Source of the DNA: Adineta vaga | Lineage: Eukaryota > Rotifera | Assembly: GCA_021613535.1 (NCBI GenBank) | Contig: CP075492.1 | Coordinates: 2,294,001-2,358,000 of the forward strand | Direction: 5' to 3' | DNA length: 64,000 nucleotides | Shown here: positions 11,117-22,700 of the stretch, piece by piece | How positions within the stretch are numbered: the stretch's first letter is position 1 | How the letters are laid out: each line of letters opens with the position of its first letter | The notes under the pieces: model-generated | The model's database searches: none | Seen by the model: the letters and a program-made list of their open reading frames with translations, nothing else | Told to the model about the DNA's origin: nothing | Program-made: the position numbers and the translations under genes

Positions 11117-14100
11117 ATGAGTGGTAAATCTTCTCATCGTTCACTCTCACGAACATCTTTGATTTCGTCTGAACCTACAACACCAACTACAAGACGACAA
11201 AAATCTCAACAGAGTTTGAACTCAACAATTAAAAAAACTCCCACCAATTCACCAAAACCTGGTAATCGTACATTGAGAAGACTTCAAACCAAAATCAAAA
11301 ACAGTCAAATGGACTGATCAAAATGATTCAGATGACGATCAGCAACATAAAGATAATCAACAACAAAATCAATCAATTAATGAATCATCAAATACTACTG
11401 ATCAAAATGTTTATGAAACTAATCCAGAAGCTATCATCAAATCCCTTTCAATATCCAATCAAGACACAATTATCAATGGTACCAAGAGCCAAATCACAGT
11501 TCCTTCAAATGATGAATCTAACAATGACATTGAAGAAAACGAATCTTATTCAAAGAAAGACAATGAATGTAATGTTAGTCAGAAGAAAATTGGACATCTG
11601 AAAACGAAACAAGAAGTCTCAAAATTATTTCATGAATATCAATCTAACAAAGAAACTTATTATGCTTGTAAATTTTGTCCAACGGTAAGGAATATTTAAT
11701 TATTTTATTGAAAGAGAAAGAATATGTGTAAACTTTCGAAACTGATGAAACACTTTTACGTTGATCAAGTTTATCATTATGAATAAATGATATAAAATAT
11801 TGTGTTTTATGCATCCTTTTCATTTTGTGAAACGAATTATCATGAATCGATGTTGCAGAATAAATCAATAATAGTTTAAAATTCTTCTTTCCTAACAATC
11901 AATCGTCTTTTTTCCTTTTTCTCGAGAAAACATACGAGTTGTAATTCGTAAGTTCTTATATTTTATATCGGCATACGATCTATTCGATATCATTCTATTT
12001 CATTTCACTTACAATATGATTTAGAAATTGATCAATTATCACTAAATTAGTTTTATAATCTTTATTTGAAAGAATGTTGGCAAGCTTTGAAATAAGCTGC
12101 AAATCGATAAAAATTGAATGTAAATACTAGTTGTAGTTCAGACTATATTATGCATTATTTACAGAAGGTTCTGAGGTTTCTATTGAACTTTCCTATACGT
12201 GAAACAAATGAAAAAAAGTATATAATCAAGCTGATGTCGAATAAAATTGAACCTTTTGGATTTTACATAAAATTGAAGAAATTTATAAATGCTTTTAACA
12301 TAAGCTATTGATAGTTATCTCGTATGGACATCGAGAGCATTCTAAGACTTCAAAAAAAGGTTTATTCTTATATAAGAAATATCTATATATTACAGAAAAA
12401 GATTAATAAATGATGGGAGTTAAGTACATAATACTAATAATGATTAAATAGAAAACATCTCTTTATTTTTCATCATGAAATTCATTATTATTTTTTTATT
12501 TCACCATAGACAATAAAAAAACAAAGTCGATCAACAGCAAATCTTCGTCGACACGTTGGTTTTGCTCACGGCGAAACAACATATTTGTTTAAATCTCAAC
12601 TTAAACAACGTCGTTCTAATGATTCTTTATTGTCTAATGAATTAGAGAAAAAATTAGATGAAAAACAAGTTAATGCAATAATTCTTGATTCTCGTCCTTT
12701 CGGCGATTTTTCAAAAGAAGGCATGCGAGATTTCCTTGATACTGCCGTTCCTGGTTATAAACCACTTCATCGAACTACCGTGCGAAAGCGAATTAGCAAA
12801 TTATATACGGAACACCGACACAAACTTCGACAAATTTTAGAAAGTATATCGGATTTGGCATTAACAACCGATATATGGACAGACAGTTGACATCGATGTT
12901 TTATTGGAATAACCGGTAATTTTTACGATAAAAACTATAATTTTATTTCGTTAGTATTCAGCTTTCAAATGATTCGTGGTCGACACCTTGCTGTTCGACT
13001 TGCTAAATTCATTAAACATGAACTTCTTGATTTGAATATTCAAAACAAGGTACGATCAATTACAACGGATAATGCACCAAACATTGTGAGTGCCGTTTTC
13101 AAACTTGGTATTGGAGAACATTACTCGTGCATGGCACACAATCTTCATCTTATGGTTAAATCAATATTATTTCCAACAGAGAAGAAAAAGTAAGAAGATT
13201 TCCATTTTATTATTTATTGACCTAAATTAGATCAACAGGATTCTCGTCAGAAAGTCGAAATGAATTTGTTTTGTTATACATGTTAGGAGCTACTACATGA
13301 AATACATAGATATGAGTTGCTTAGTTTCAAATTTCTGTTACTCATTCATATCAAGAAAAAATCGTAGCTCTAGTCGCATCATAGGAAACTTTGTGCGACA
13401 GTAAGTAGTTGTATTGAGATGTGATAGCGAATATTTTAAACGTTTAGTTTTCATTTTTATATGTTTAATGTGAAAATAGTACATTTTAAACTGGCTAGAG
13501 ACGTCAAGGTAACGATTCTCAGTTAATATAAGATCAGTTTCCACTGAATCTATTATATTTGCAGATACTATTTTAATTGTCAATAGTTAGAAAAGTATCA
13601 TTTTACAAAACGAATTGGGTATTATCTCGTCAATAATATAAACAGGAAATATACCAGACTATTGTAAAAAATGTTTGTTGTTGCTGGCATATAATAATAA
13701 GAAATATGAGCTACATTTCTTATCCATTTTTAAGTCTCAACTTACGCTATTCCCTGTGTCCTCTCGCTTTAGAAAATCATCATCATTTACTTCAGCATCA
13801 ATTACCAATCAACAATCTAACGATCATTCCACAGATGATGATGATGAGTCGTCTAATGATTATGCAACATCCGAAGAAGATTCAACTAACAACTACATTG
13901 ATCAAGGTGATGATACGTCGACTAGTAATTCAGAAGATTCAAGTGCAGAAGAAGAGTATTCAACATCCGAAAGCGAAGAAGATGACAATGAAATTTTATC
14001 AACAGATGCTCCTATTGATAAAACAATTTTACGTATGCGTTGTTTAATCAAAAAGGTTCGATCTCTTATTGGATTGGTACATCATTCCGTTCCAGTAGAT

Positions 14101-14145
14101 GAATATGTTCAAGAAGAAGCTAAAATTAAAAATCTTTCAGGTCAA
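11117..14145 (+). pseudogene. hAT (ZBED-type) transposase, disrupted
   Basis: Three exons are visible: 11117-11684, 12510-13190 and 13773-14145, with consistent phases. Exon 1 is Ser/Thr-rich, then changes frame near 11290 (one frameshift), and ends in the first half of a BED finger (YYACKFCPT). Exon 2 completes the finger (LRRHVGFAH) and has hAT hallmarks: TDIWTDS, ITTDNAPNIVSAV and CMAHNLHLMVK. A TGA stop at 12888 sits immediately after TDIWTDS, where hAT proteins continue. Exon 3 has an acidic insert and then KVRSLIGLVHHS. The C-terminal dimerisation domain is absent. The 825-nt first intron is far longer than the window norm and may hold another insertion. Confidence 0.8.
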
Positions 14146-14645
14146 GTAAGTAATCAATACGTAAAAAACTTTCATCTCAAAATATAAAGTATCCCTTATC
14201 TCGATATAATATGATGAAACTTGAAAGTTCGTTCGCTAAGTTGAGAAATAATGTACATTCCTATCTATAATGAAGGGATATTTAGAAATAATATCATCAT
14301 ATAGTCTGATCTGAATTGGATTCTCAGACACCTTAGAAAATTTTTACAAAAATTAATTATTTCTATAATATATGCTATTTGGTAGTAGTTAGAATGTAAT
14401 AGATTATGATATCATCCGATGTTTTAACAATCGACGTAGCTAATCCTTTATTCATAAAATTTCGTGTAGTCAATAGTGAGTTTATTCTAGGTGAATGTTT
14501 GTTCGCTTGATTCGATAGTTTTTAATAATTTTTCATTCTATTAAAAAATTATCAGTATTGAAAAATACCTGTTTTTTGTTGTACAAAGAATACATATGCG
14601 AAAATGATTACGATATCTTTGCATATATATTCTGGGGGAGATAAT
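14146..14645. other. spacer between hAT remnant and large inverted-repeat element
   Basis: AT-rich; it begins with a good donor (GTAAGTAATC) for the last hAT exon, but no acceptor-linked coding sequence was recognised. Nothing else is supported here. Confidence 0.4.
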
Positions 14646-15745
14646 TTGACGTAGGATATCTTAGTATAGGATTCGAGTTTTTTCCTCTACGATTCGGCCA
14701 ACGACTGGTTCCAACTCTGATCTCACTGGTTCCAAGTAGATCTCGACGAGCTCTATCGATTCCAAAAAAAACAAATTTCAATATCTCCTTTCAAACCCCT
14801 GAAAAACCCAAAATACTGGTAAAAAACGGTAAAAATGTTACAATATTTTGGTAAATCCTACTGGGATTCGGCCAACGACTGGTTCCAACTCTAACCGCTC
14901 TGGTTCCAGATAGATCTTAACGAGCTCTATCGATTGCACACATTATTTTTCCTGATATCTGTTCCCAAACCCCTCAAAAACCCAAAAAACTGTCAAAAAC
15001 TCCAAAAAATTTCGTAGAACCTTCTGGGATTCGGCCAACGACTGGTTCCAACTCTGTTCTCAATGGTTCTAGATAGATCTCGAGCTGCTCTATCGATTGC
15101 ACATATTATTTTCCCCTGGAACCCTTCGGAAACCCCCCCAAAAAACTAATTTAATGCCGAGAACCGTCCAAAAAATTCTGAAACCTCGTATTTTTCTCGG
15201 AAATCCGATTCCAAGCCGCTTCGAGAACTAATCTCAACGGTTCCAGTTAGATCTCGATGAGCTCTACCGATTCCACATCTCATTCACCAATTTTGATGGA
15301 TCCATCACCGAGAAAAGTACTAATTTATAACAACATGCTATAGTCACCTATAGCAACGTCACTGATTGGCTAATTCAAGTCAACCATAAAAAATTAAGAA
15401 AAAAAAAGATGTCATTTTTTTTCACAAATGAAAGATATATTTGTTGCATCGATGAGTCATACATATGAGATGATGTTAGCTAGCTAAAATCTGATTGGTT
15501 GTATTGTTTCAACCAATAAATAATAAAAATGCAATATATGGCGGAATTTATTAAATTTTTTGTTTTTGAACATAAAAATAATTTTATTTTAATTCTAGAT
15601 GATATTTATGAATGAAATTTGTAAAAAATAATTTTTTTGAATAGTTTTATTTTAAATAAATAATCTTTTTTAAATTAATTGTATTTTCAAAATAAATATT
15701 TTAAACGATATTCAGAGATGATATTCTAGAAATTATTTTTTTTGG
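14646..15745 (+). repeat. left ~1.1-kb terminal inverted repeat with four internal subrepeats
   Basis: Matches the reverse complement of 24625-25735. The outer ~600 bp contains four tandem subunits of about 165-175 bp starting near 14691, 14865, 15028 and 15207. Each has a version of GATTCGGCCAACGACTGG and a nearby AGATCTCGACGAGCTCTATC; the fourth is the most diverged. The inner ~400 bp is AT-rich and non-repetitive. Subterminal arrays like this often serve as transposase-binding sites in MULEs; that role is inferred here. Confidence 0.85.
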
Positions 15746-16320
15746 GCAAATAAGATAATTTCTTTTTGCAATAAATACTTTCTGTTTCTAATGATATTTT
15801 GCTATGAAATTAAAAACTTTTTTCTACGAATAGTTCAGAAGCTTTTAATCAATTAAGACTTGTGAAAGTTGAGGTTTCAAAGCAAATTCTTATTCGGAGT
15901 AAAAGAAAAATATTTTGAGTTTGAAACTAATTGTTTTTTTTTTCAATTAATCTGATTTGAAAAGATTATTTTAGTTTATTTTTATGATGTTTCAATTCTT
16001 GTATTTGTTTAGCTAGGAAAGAATTTTAAATTTTGAAATATTTCTGACATAATTTAGTGACGTGTTATGCTCCAATGCCCTTAAGATGATGTATGTTCTT
16101 GTAATCGATCAAATATGTCAGTTTTACCAAAGTGTGAATATAGCTAGAGGATATTTTTTAGACTTATGTTTCGCAACTCGTATCTGGCTTCGAGGCCTAT
16201 TCGATTATTATCTTACACATATCTTATGTGTAATACAGAAGGACAAGAGGAATTATTATATACGAGCAAACATTTATTATTAACAACAGTACACGTGGAT
16301 GAATTCAATCAAGAAAAAAA

Positions 16321-18078
16321 TCAAAAATTAATAATGTCATCGATTTCAGAATGGAGATTGTTTACTTCCTTTTGTAGTTTATATTTCATAAATTTGAAAA
16401 TGTAAACGGTCATTATGATCAGAATCAAACAGATGAAACCTAAGATATAAGTTGTAAGCTCATGAATGGTTTGATATAATGTTTTTTTCTTTATATTGAA
16501 TGCACTGAATAATTCTTTTCTTGATTTGTCCATTTGTTCATAATATGATGATAAAATTATATCCGACATATCTTTGACAGGTAAAATAGTGCGAACTGGA
16601 GTATTTTTATTTGAATCAAAGTTAGATTTTATAATAACTTTGTTCATCCGACATGGTTCGACAGGTAATTGAAAGTTCGTGCACGTTATTTTTCTATCAC
16701 ATGACATGTCGACAATTGCTGGTTGTGTAATAGATATAGTTTCTGGTAATTCATTTGTTTCAGAATGAGAATGTATTTGACAATATAAGGTTTGGTATAC
16801 ATTGTGAAACAACCACCAACCCTCAGCAACATGTAAGGCATCTTCTTGTATATTTTTTGATATACTTACTGCACATAAATTTGTAGCTAATTGATTTTCA
16901 TCGAACAATTGAAATAAACATGATGGATTTAACAATGACATTGAAACAGGTTTATGTTGACACAAAATAATAGTAGAAAAAATACAATTTTGTATATCTG
17001 AATCATCATTCCAAAGAACTAGTTTTTTATCAACGGTATTAATTCCAACTAGTTTCGGAAGATTTGTGTAAATAAATTTAGTATAATTATAACTAATTGG
17101 TAAAGGTATTAGTTTGTAAACAGAAAATGTTGACACATGATCAGCTGGAGTTCTTAAGAAAACTGTTGAAATAACAAGACAAGGATGAATTGTTGACGAA
17201 TCATGCTGGTTTATTGCACAATACGGTAAACCATATACCACTTGTCCAACAACAAGCTGAGTAAAAGAATTTAATAAACTTTTAACATTTGATTGCCTTT
17301 GCAATGTATTAGAATTTGAAAATATTGTGGATAAAAATATATCCAACTCAGTTGAAGATAAATAATCAAAATCTATCTTGTGACTGCTAATACGTTGAAT
17401 GATTATCTCTGCAGCTGTTGAACGAACACGAGGAACATCTGAATGAATGTCGAGTACATTGTTAGTTGCTGATGGTACCAGTGCTTTATCATCATGATTC
17501 TGATGATGAAACCGGTTATTTATAAAGTGAATGTTGCCTTTTTTGCTATCGATAAGTTCTCCTGGATTATATTGTGTAAGTATACGATCTATATCATGAC
17601 GTACTAATTTTGACACAGCATCTTTATCATAAGAAAATAATTTGTAGACTGTATCATGAGGTGTCATAACAACGGCCAGTTCAAACATATTTGCTGCTCT
17701 TAATTGAGTATTTTGTATACATACATCCACATTAGGTGATGCAATACACAAATCATTTAGAGAAACAAAAGAATGGACGATTTGTTCTTCGACGTTTGGT
17801 GAGTACACACCAAGACGTCGAAGAGCATAACCTTTCTTAATATTGATGATGATGTCGTTTTCTGGTAACTCTTGTAATGATACAAAAGACATAATTTGAA
17901 CCAAGTCCATTATGATGTACATAATGAGTGGTTTTCTAATAATAATCATTTCGACAATATTGTAGAAGAATAATTGAAACAATTGATAGGCTATGAGCAA
18001 GATATATGTAACGCAAGAAATAAAGAATAAATTCTTTTCGTTATTTCTCTTTTGAGTATTCAATTTATAGATAGACAT
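16321..18078 (-). CDS. envelope-like single-pass membrane glycoprotein
   Basis: A single uninterrupted frame of 585 codons from the upstream ATG. The mature protein probably starts further in: a hydrophobic segment around residues 44-67 looks like a signal peptide, so an internal Met near residue 44 may be the real start. The ectodomain is ~480 residues with many cysteines (for example LNDLCIASPNVDVC and SIILCQHK-type spacing), several N-x-S/T sites, and a late Trp-containing segment (AEGWWLFHN). A polar helix-prone stretch precedes one strong transmembrane helix near residues 545-565 and a short basic tail. This is the architecture of viral class I/III envelope proteins. I cannot name the viral family with confidence; baculovirus F/errantivirus-type and chuvirus-type glycoproteins are candidates. 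A non-viral surface protein is the alternative. Confidence 0.55.
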   Translation of the reverse strand: MSIYKLNTQKRNNEKNLFFISCVTYILLIAYQLFQLFFYNIVEMIIIRKPLIMYIIMDLVQIMSFVSLQELPENDIIINIKKGYALRRLGVYSPNVEEQIVHSFVSLNDLCIASPNVDVCIQNTQLRAANMFELAVVMTPHDTVYKLFSYDKDAVSKLVRHDIDRILTQYNPGELIDSKKGNIHFINNRFHHQNHDDKALVPSATNNVLDIHSDVPRVRSTAAEIIIQRISSHKIDFDYLSSTELDIFLSTIFSNSNTLQRQSNVKSLLNSFTQLVVGQVVYGLPYCAINQHDSSTIHPCLVISTVFLRTPADHVSTFSVYKLIPLPISYNYTKFIYTNLPKLVGINTVDKKLVLWNDDSDIQNCIFSTIILCQHKPVSMSLLNPSCLFQLFDENQLATNLCAVSISKNIQEDALHVAEGWWLFHNVYQTLYCQIHSHSETNELPETISITQPAIVDMSCDRKITCTNFQLPVEPCRMNKVIIKSNFDSNKNTPVRTILPVKDMSDIILSSYYEQMDKSRKELFSAFNIKKKTLYQTIHELTTYILGFICLILIIMTVYIFKFMKYKLQKEVNNLHSEIDDIINF

Positions 18079-18451
18079 TATATATACAAAAGTGTATGAG
18101 AGATTTTATGAAAAAAAGATCAAAATCGATTGGTCTAAAAGAATTGATCAGATATAGTCATAACCAATCAGCAAATGTTTTGAATATGAGCAGATAAAAT
18201 AATTATTTACGTTACGAAAAAAGAAGATGTTAATCTTATATTAAAGAGAATTAGTTCAACATAGTGTAACTATTAATTTATTCATAAATAAATAAACGAA
18301 AAAAATAAATAACAATTGATTATTTTGAATTAATAACAAGAAAAAGTCAAACAATAGATTCATCCAAGAACGAATGTGCGATTATTTGATCGAGGACAAC
18401 TTTTCGTTCTAAAAATTAAAAAAAAGTCATTTCTACAAAACATTAAGAATT

Positions 18452-18904
18452 CTATTTACGTTGATTAATTTCTCGACGTCGACCATATTCTGTTGGTGAT
18501 TTTATTTTGTACCAATTTTTCTAAAATAAAAGATATAATCACCTAGATATATAAGTATAATGTGAGTCTCACTTTGCATTTGCCCTCATTTTGATAGCAT
18601 TTCTTTCCGAAATACGCAGCGATTGAAAGAAATACTGAAATAATTAAAAGCATTAGTGGATAAAGGGATTTGAATAATTCAGTTAAATCTTGAATTGTAT
18701 TCTTCGAAATTCGATCAGGAATAGGAGAAGATAACATAGTTATTGTACTATTAATGGATTTTTTTTGATTTTTTTTCAATTTATAGAGTGGTTGAAACTA
18801 AAAGAATATAAATTTATAAAATAAAATCAATAATATAAATATATATTTACAGATAATGAAGATATCATGAGAATATAAGAACAGAACATAATGCATTTGA
18901 ACAT
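18452..18904 (-). CDS. small type I membrane protein (115 aa), three exons
   Basis: Exons 18904-18851, 18797-18573 and 18520-18452 are joined by 53- and 52-nt introns, all in phase 0. Exon 1 encodes only a hydrophobic leader (MFKCIMFCSYILMISS), an apparent signal peptide. Exon 2 gives a short ectodomain with a glycosylation site (NST), a transmembrane helix (LYPLMLLIISVFLSIAAYF) and the first cytoplasmic residues. Exon 3 adds a basic tail (GRRREINQRK). It lies about 370 bp upstream of the envelope-like gene on the same strand, inside the same transposon. It has no recognised family. The pairing of a small and a large membrane glycoprotein is reminiscent of viral entry complexes, but that is only an analogy. 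Confidence 0.6.
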
Positions 18905-19708
18905 GATGAATGTATAACTTATTTCTATCGTGTGTTCTAACGTTTTATGGATTTATGTCTTTTATACAAGAAAATTCAATGTTATATGTAATTGTCTATG
19001 AATGTAATTGATTTGTATGAAACAATATCAAAGAGTTTATAATTAATAACTTATACATGTACTTTTTTTTATTGACCTCGTGTCCTTCGCTTCTTTTATG
19101 TTCCGTCCAACACGACAATCAATTTTAAGCCGTCAAGAAATTAAAAACATACATTTTATGCACAGTTATACAATAATTATCTTCACGCTGACATGTATCT
19201 TTTAGTACTGTTGAGATTATTTGTTTAATGATAAACAGATGGGTTATTGGAAATGACAATATGAATGCTTCTATTCAGCATGTTTTTTGTACAAAATAAA
19301 TTGAAGTTGTGCACTTTCTATATAACTGATCATGTGAAAATTTTATCTAATAAGTAGATGTTTCCAGTGATATCTATCTTACTCATACGGTTTATAAATT
19401 GCCGGTCGTATAATCAATCATTCTCTCTACATCTCTCATATTATGTTGTCATTCTTCTTTGATGAGATGATATTTTCATTTACACGGAGGTGTGCATACG
19501 TAAAGATAGACAATCAACTGCATCAAAGATGCGATTGAAATCGATATGTATAATTCTTTTAGTATGGACTTATTTCTGACGTTTCATTTTAAATAAACTT
19601 GATACTTCGTTATTTATTAAACATGGTTTAGTCTATATAACTTTATTACACACAACATTACAACAAAAATGTAGTCAAAATGAAAAATGTACAGCAATAA
19701 CATAGTCA
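18905..19708. other. spacer inside the large transposon
   Basis: About 800 bp between the stop of the transposase-peptidase gene and the first exon of the small membrane protein. AT-rich, no protein-like frame; it presumably holds a 3' UTR and the promoter of the downstream gene. Confidence 0.4.
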
Positions 19709-22700
19709 TTAAAATGTATATATTTGGGTGTAAATACCAAATTCAACTAAGTCAGTTGATGGTCTCCCTTGTCGTATACCTTTTTGATCATCAAAATAAT
19801 AGTACATATTATCTGTTCCAATGACAGTTGCAGTAAAATGAGCTGATTTATGATGTATTACAGCGCGTAGTTTATATCTAGAAACATGAATTGTGTGGAG
19901 ATTGAGGGAAAAGTATAAATATTTAATGTCTTACTCTACTGAACCTATTTTCACAATATTTTTCATATCACGTAATCTAACATGATTGGCATCATATCCT
20001 TCTTCATCACGTTTAGCGAGTGGTTTAATACTAGCAATGATAATTGGCGGATGACAAAAGTCAAAAGTAGCTGTTGACGTGATATTAATTTGATCACATA
20101 TCCAACTTTCTCTATTGAAAAAAACAAAAATTAAAATTAATAAAAAGTCAAGAAAAGATGCATACACATATCCACTTTCATTTGTATGACAATTGATGAT
20201 AGGCACTCTGCCAAGTTTGTATCTTCGTTCAGTTGCTTCAGCGTGTGAAATTTCATTTAGTTGTTTGATGACAGTTGAACATGTCCCAATAAATTCGTTT
20301 TCAAATTGTTCAAAAGAACTATCAGTAGCGCTATAAAAGCTTAAATATATAAAAATAATTATCACAAAATATATACTTACAACAAATCTAATTCTGTCGA
20401 AGTGAAATTTCGTTGTCTTTGAGGACAATCAACTCTTTCACACGAAGCTTGTCTTGAATAACGTTGAGCATCTTTGATAAAGCAAAATATTCTTTCATCT
20501 ACTGAACCGAATAAACTTTTAGGTTGTTTATCCGTTGGTCGCAGAATATGATTATGAAGTATCCAACGAATACGAGCTGCATCCCAACCCTCTGTTTCAA
20601 CTGTTCGAAATACTTCGACAAGTGTTGAATAAGGTGATGGTGAAGGAGCGCTATCAAATTCTGTCGCTACCTATGTATCTGTTCGGTATATAAAATACAA
20701 TGAAAATAAAGCTGAATCCAGAGCGCATGTAAGAGTAAAACTGTAGTGTTGACCTAAAATATGTTTCATAAATCACTGATTTTGATGAATTTCATAAGTT
20801 TTATCCTTCAATTACCATTGAAAATTGCGTTATTTATTTCAAATTTAGGCCACCGCAGGAGAACACCATCAATTAGCTCTTCTAGTTGCTGTGATGATTG
20901 ATTTGTTTTTGGTATCATTTCTATGATAAGAATGTCTTTTTATTTGAAAGTGTTAATTTTAACACTTACTGCTATCCATTGGATACATCGTATTGATGAT
21001 GATGGACACATTCTTGCTGTCATCGAACTCAGATGCATTTGAAATTTCGCTTTTCTGATCATCCGAGATTGATTGATCTAAATTGACTGGAATATCTAAG
21101 GAACAATTATTACTTATCATCGAAACAGCGTCGGGTAAAGGAGATATAGATACGAGATCGTTGTTTCTAGGTGAAGACGGTCCACTAGAATAAAGGATAT
21201 TTCATGACATTTTTTATTAAGATAATTAATCTTACATTGAATCGATTTTGCCATCTGGGATACTAGAAAGTGTTGATGATTTACTTGACGAGGAACTCAT
21301 TGCGTCATCTTCTGGTTCACTAAAAAACAAACACAGAAATATTTGAATTTTAATAAGACCTTTTTGTTCTACCTGGTTTGTTTCGTTGTATCATCGAATT
21401 TTACTGTAACCTTTTTCATTTGTTTACGTTTGGCGAAAAATTTGTCTACCAGACCAGTGTAAACAGCTGCACGAATTTTACCGACACCTTTTTTATGCTT
21501 TTCTACGGCTGTTATATCTCTTTTTTTTCTTTTTCTTCCTTTTGAACTTTGTGTTACTTCGAATTTAATGCCTTTAAATTGAATTTTAATGCTTCGATAT
21601 AATTCTCGGATTATTGTGCCTGGTCGATTCTTAACTTTTTGTTGTAATATACTTGTTTTTAATGTACGAAAATAGCTTTCAATAACAGCATTCGAATGTC
21701 GAAGAGGACAATACATTGTAGATGCATCGGGTTTGACGTTATTTGAATATCGTTCTTCGAAATCCCATAATAAACCTGTCCATAAGGGTAAATACGCCCA
21801 CCATCTATAAATAATACGTACAATTGATCGAGAAAAGATAGGATTAACGATATCATTGAATTTTGATTTAATGTTGAAAATTTTTTTAAGAATTGGATAA
21901 CGACGTATAGCCTCTATGTTGAAAGGTGATTGATGAATAATAGGACCATTCGAACGAAGATATTGATCTACAGTCTCTAGTTCATCATTCTCTTCTGCTT
22001 CATCACATATTTTGTCTTTATCTGATAACATTGTAACACTTTCTTCATCAACTTGCAATTCAAGAGAGAGCATATCTTCTAAGATTTGTTCAGCGTTTTC
22101 TTCATCTGGATTACCGAATATATTAATCAGTGAACCAAGAATATCATATAATTGTTCAATATCATTACTGCATAAGATAAAAGCAAATACATGTAATAGA
22201 TTTCGTCGAATTTTTTTATCTATTTTTTCTTGAGTTAAGCTTCTTGCTATAGCATGAATAACATGACAGCAACATAAATGTATATATGGTAATGATCGTA
22301 CTTCTATATTATTGTATTTTTTTAATATAACATTCCAGCATCGATTTAAATGAGTAACAATGTTTTCTCCATTGAATGCCATAAGAATTGAATTCATAAG
22401 AGCGGCAGAGAAATCAATAACAAAAAAAGATGGAAGAACTAATTTTTTCTTATAATTAGTAATACAATGGGCCACATTTCCTAAAAAATATCCAATACTA
22501 GGAACAGTATTGTCTGTAAGGATTGCGTGTGCAAGTGGAATATTATTAATAGGATCTGATCCATCCTTGAAAATAATTGCATAAAGTAATAGTGGACCTT
22601 GATCTTTTAATTTTAGTATTACGCCACTAGTAGCATCTACATGAACAAAGGAATATTTTTCTCTCTGACAATATTGAATATAACGTTCAATTTGCCGTTC

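Larger units (their letters stand above)
10283..14645 (+). mobile_element. hAT-family DNA transposon, damaged, right end not found
   Basis: The left limit is taken at CAGGGGTGTCAGCGTTCC (10283 on), which resembles the CAGGGGTG starts of hAT terminal repeats. A hAT/ZBED-type transposase follows, with a frameshift and a stop codon, and lacks its C-terminal dimerisation region. The right end is not visible before the large inverted-repeat element that begins near 14646. That element may have truncated it, but no continuation was recognised beyond 25735. Confidence 0.5.
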
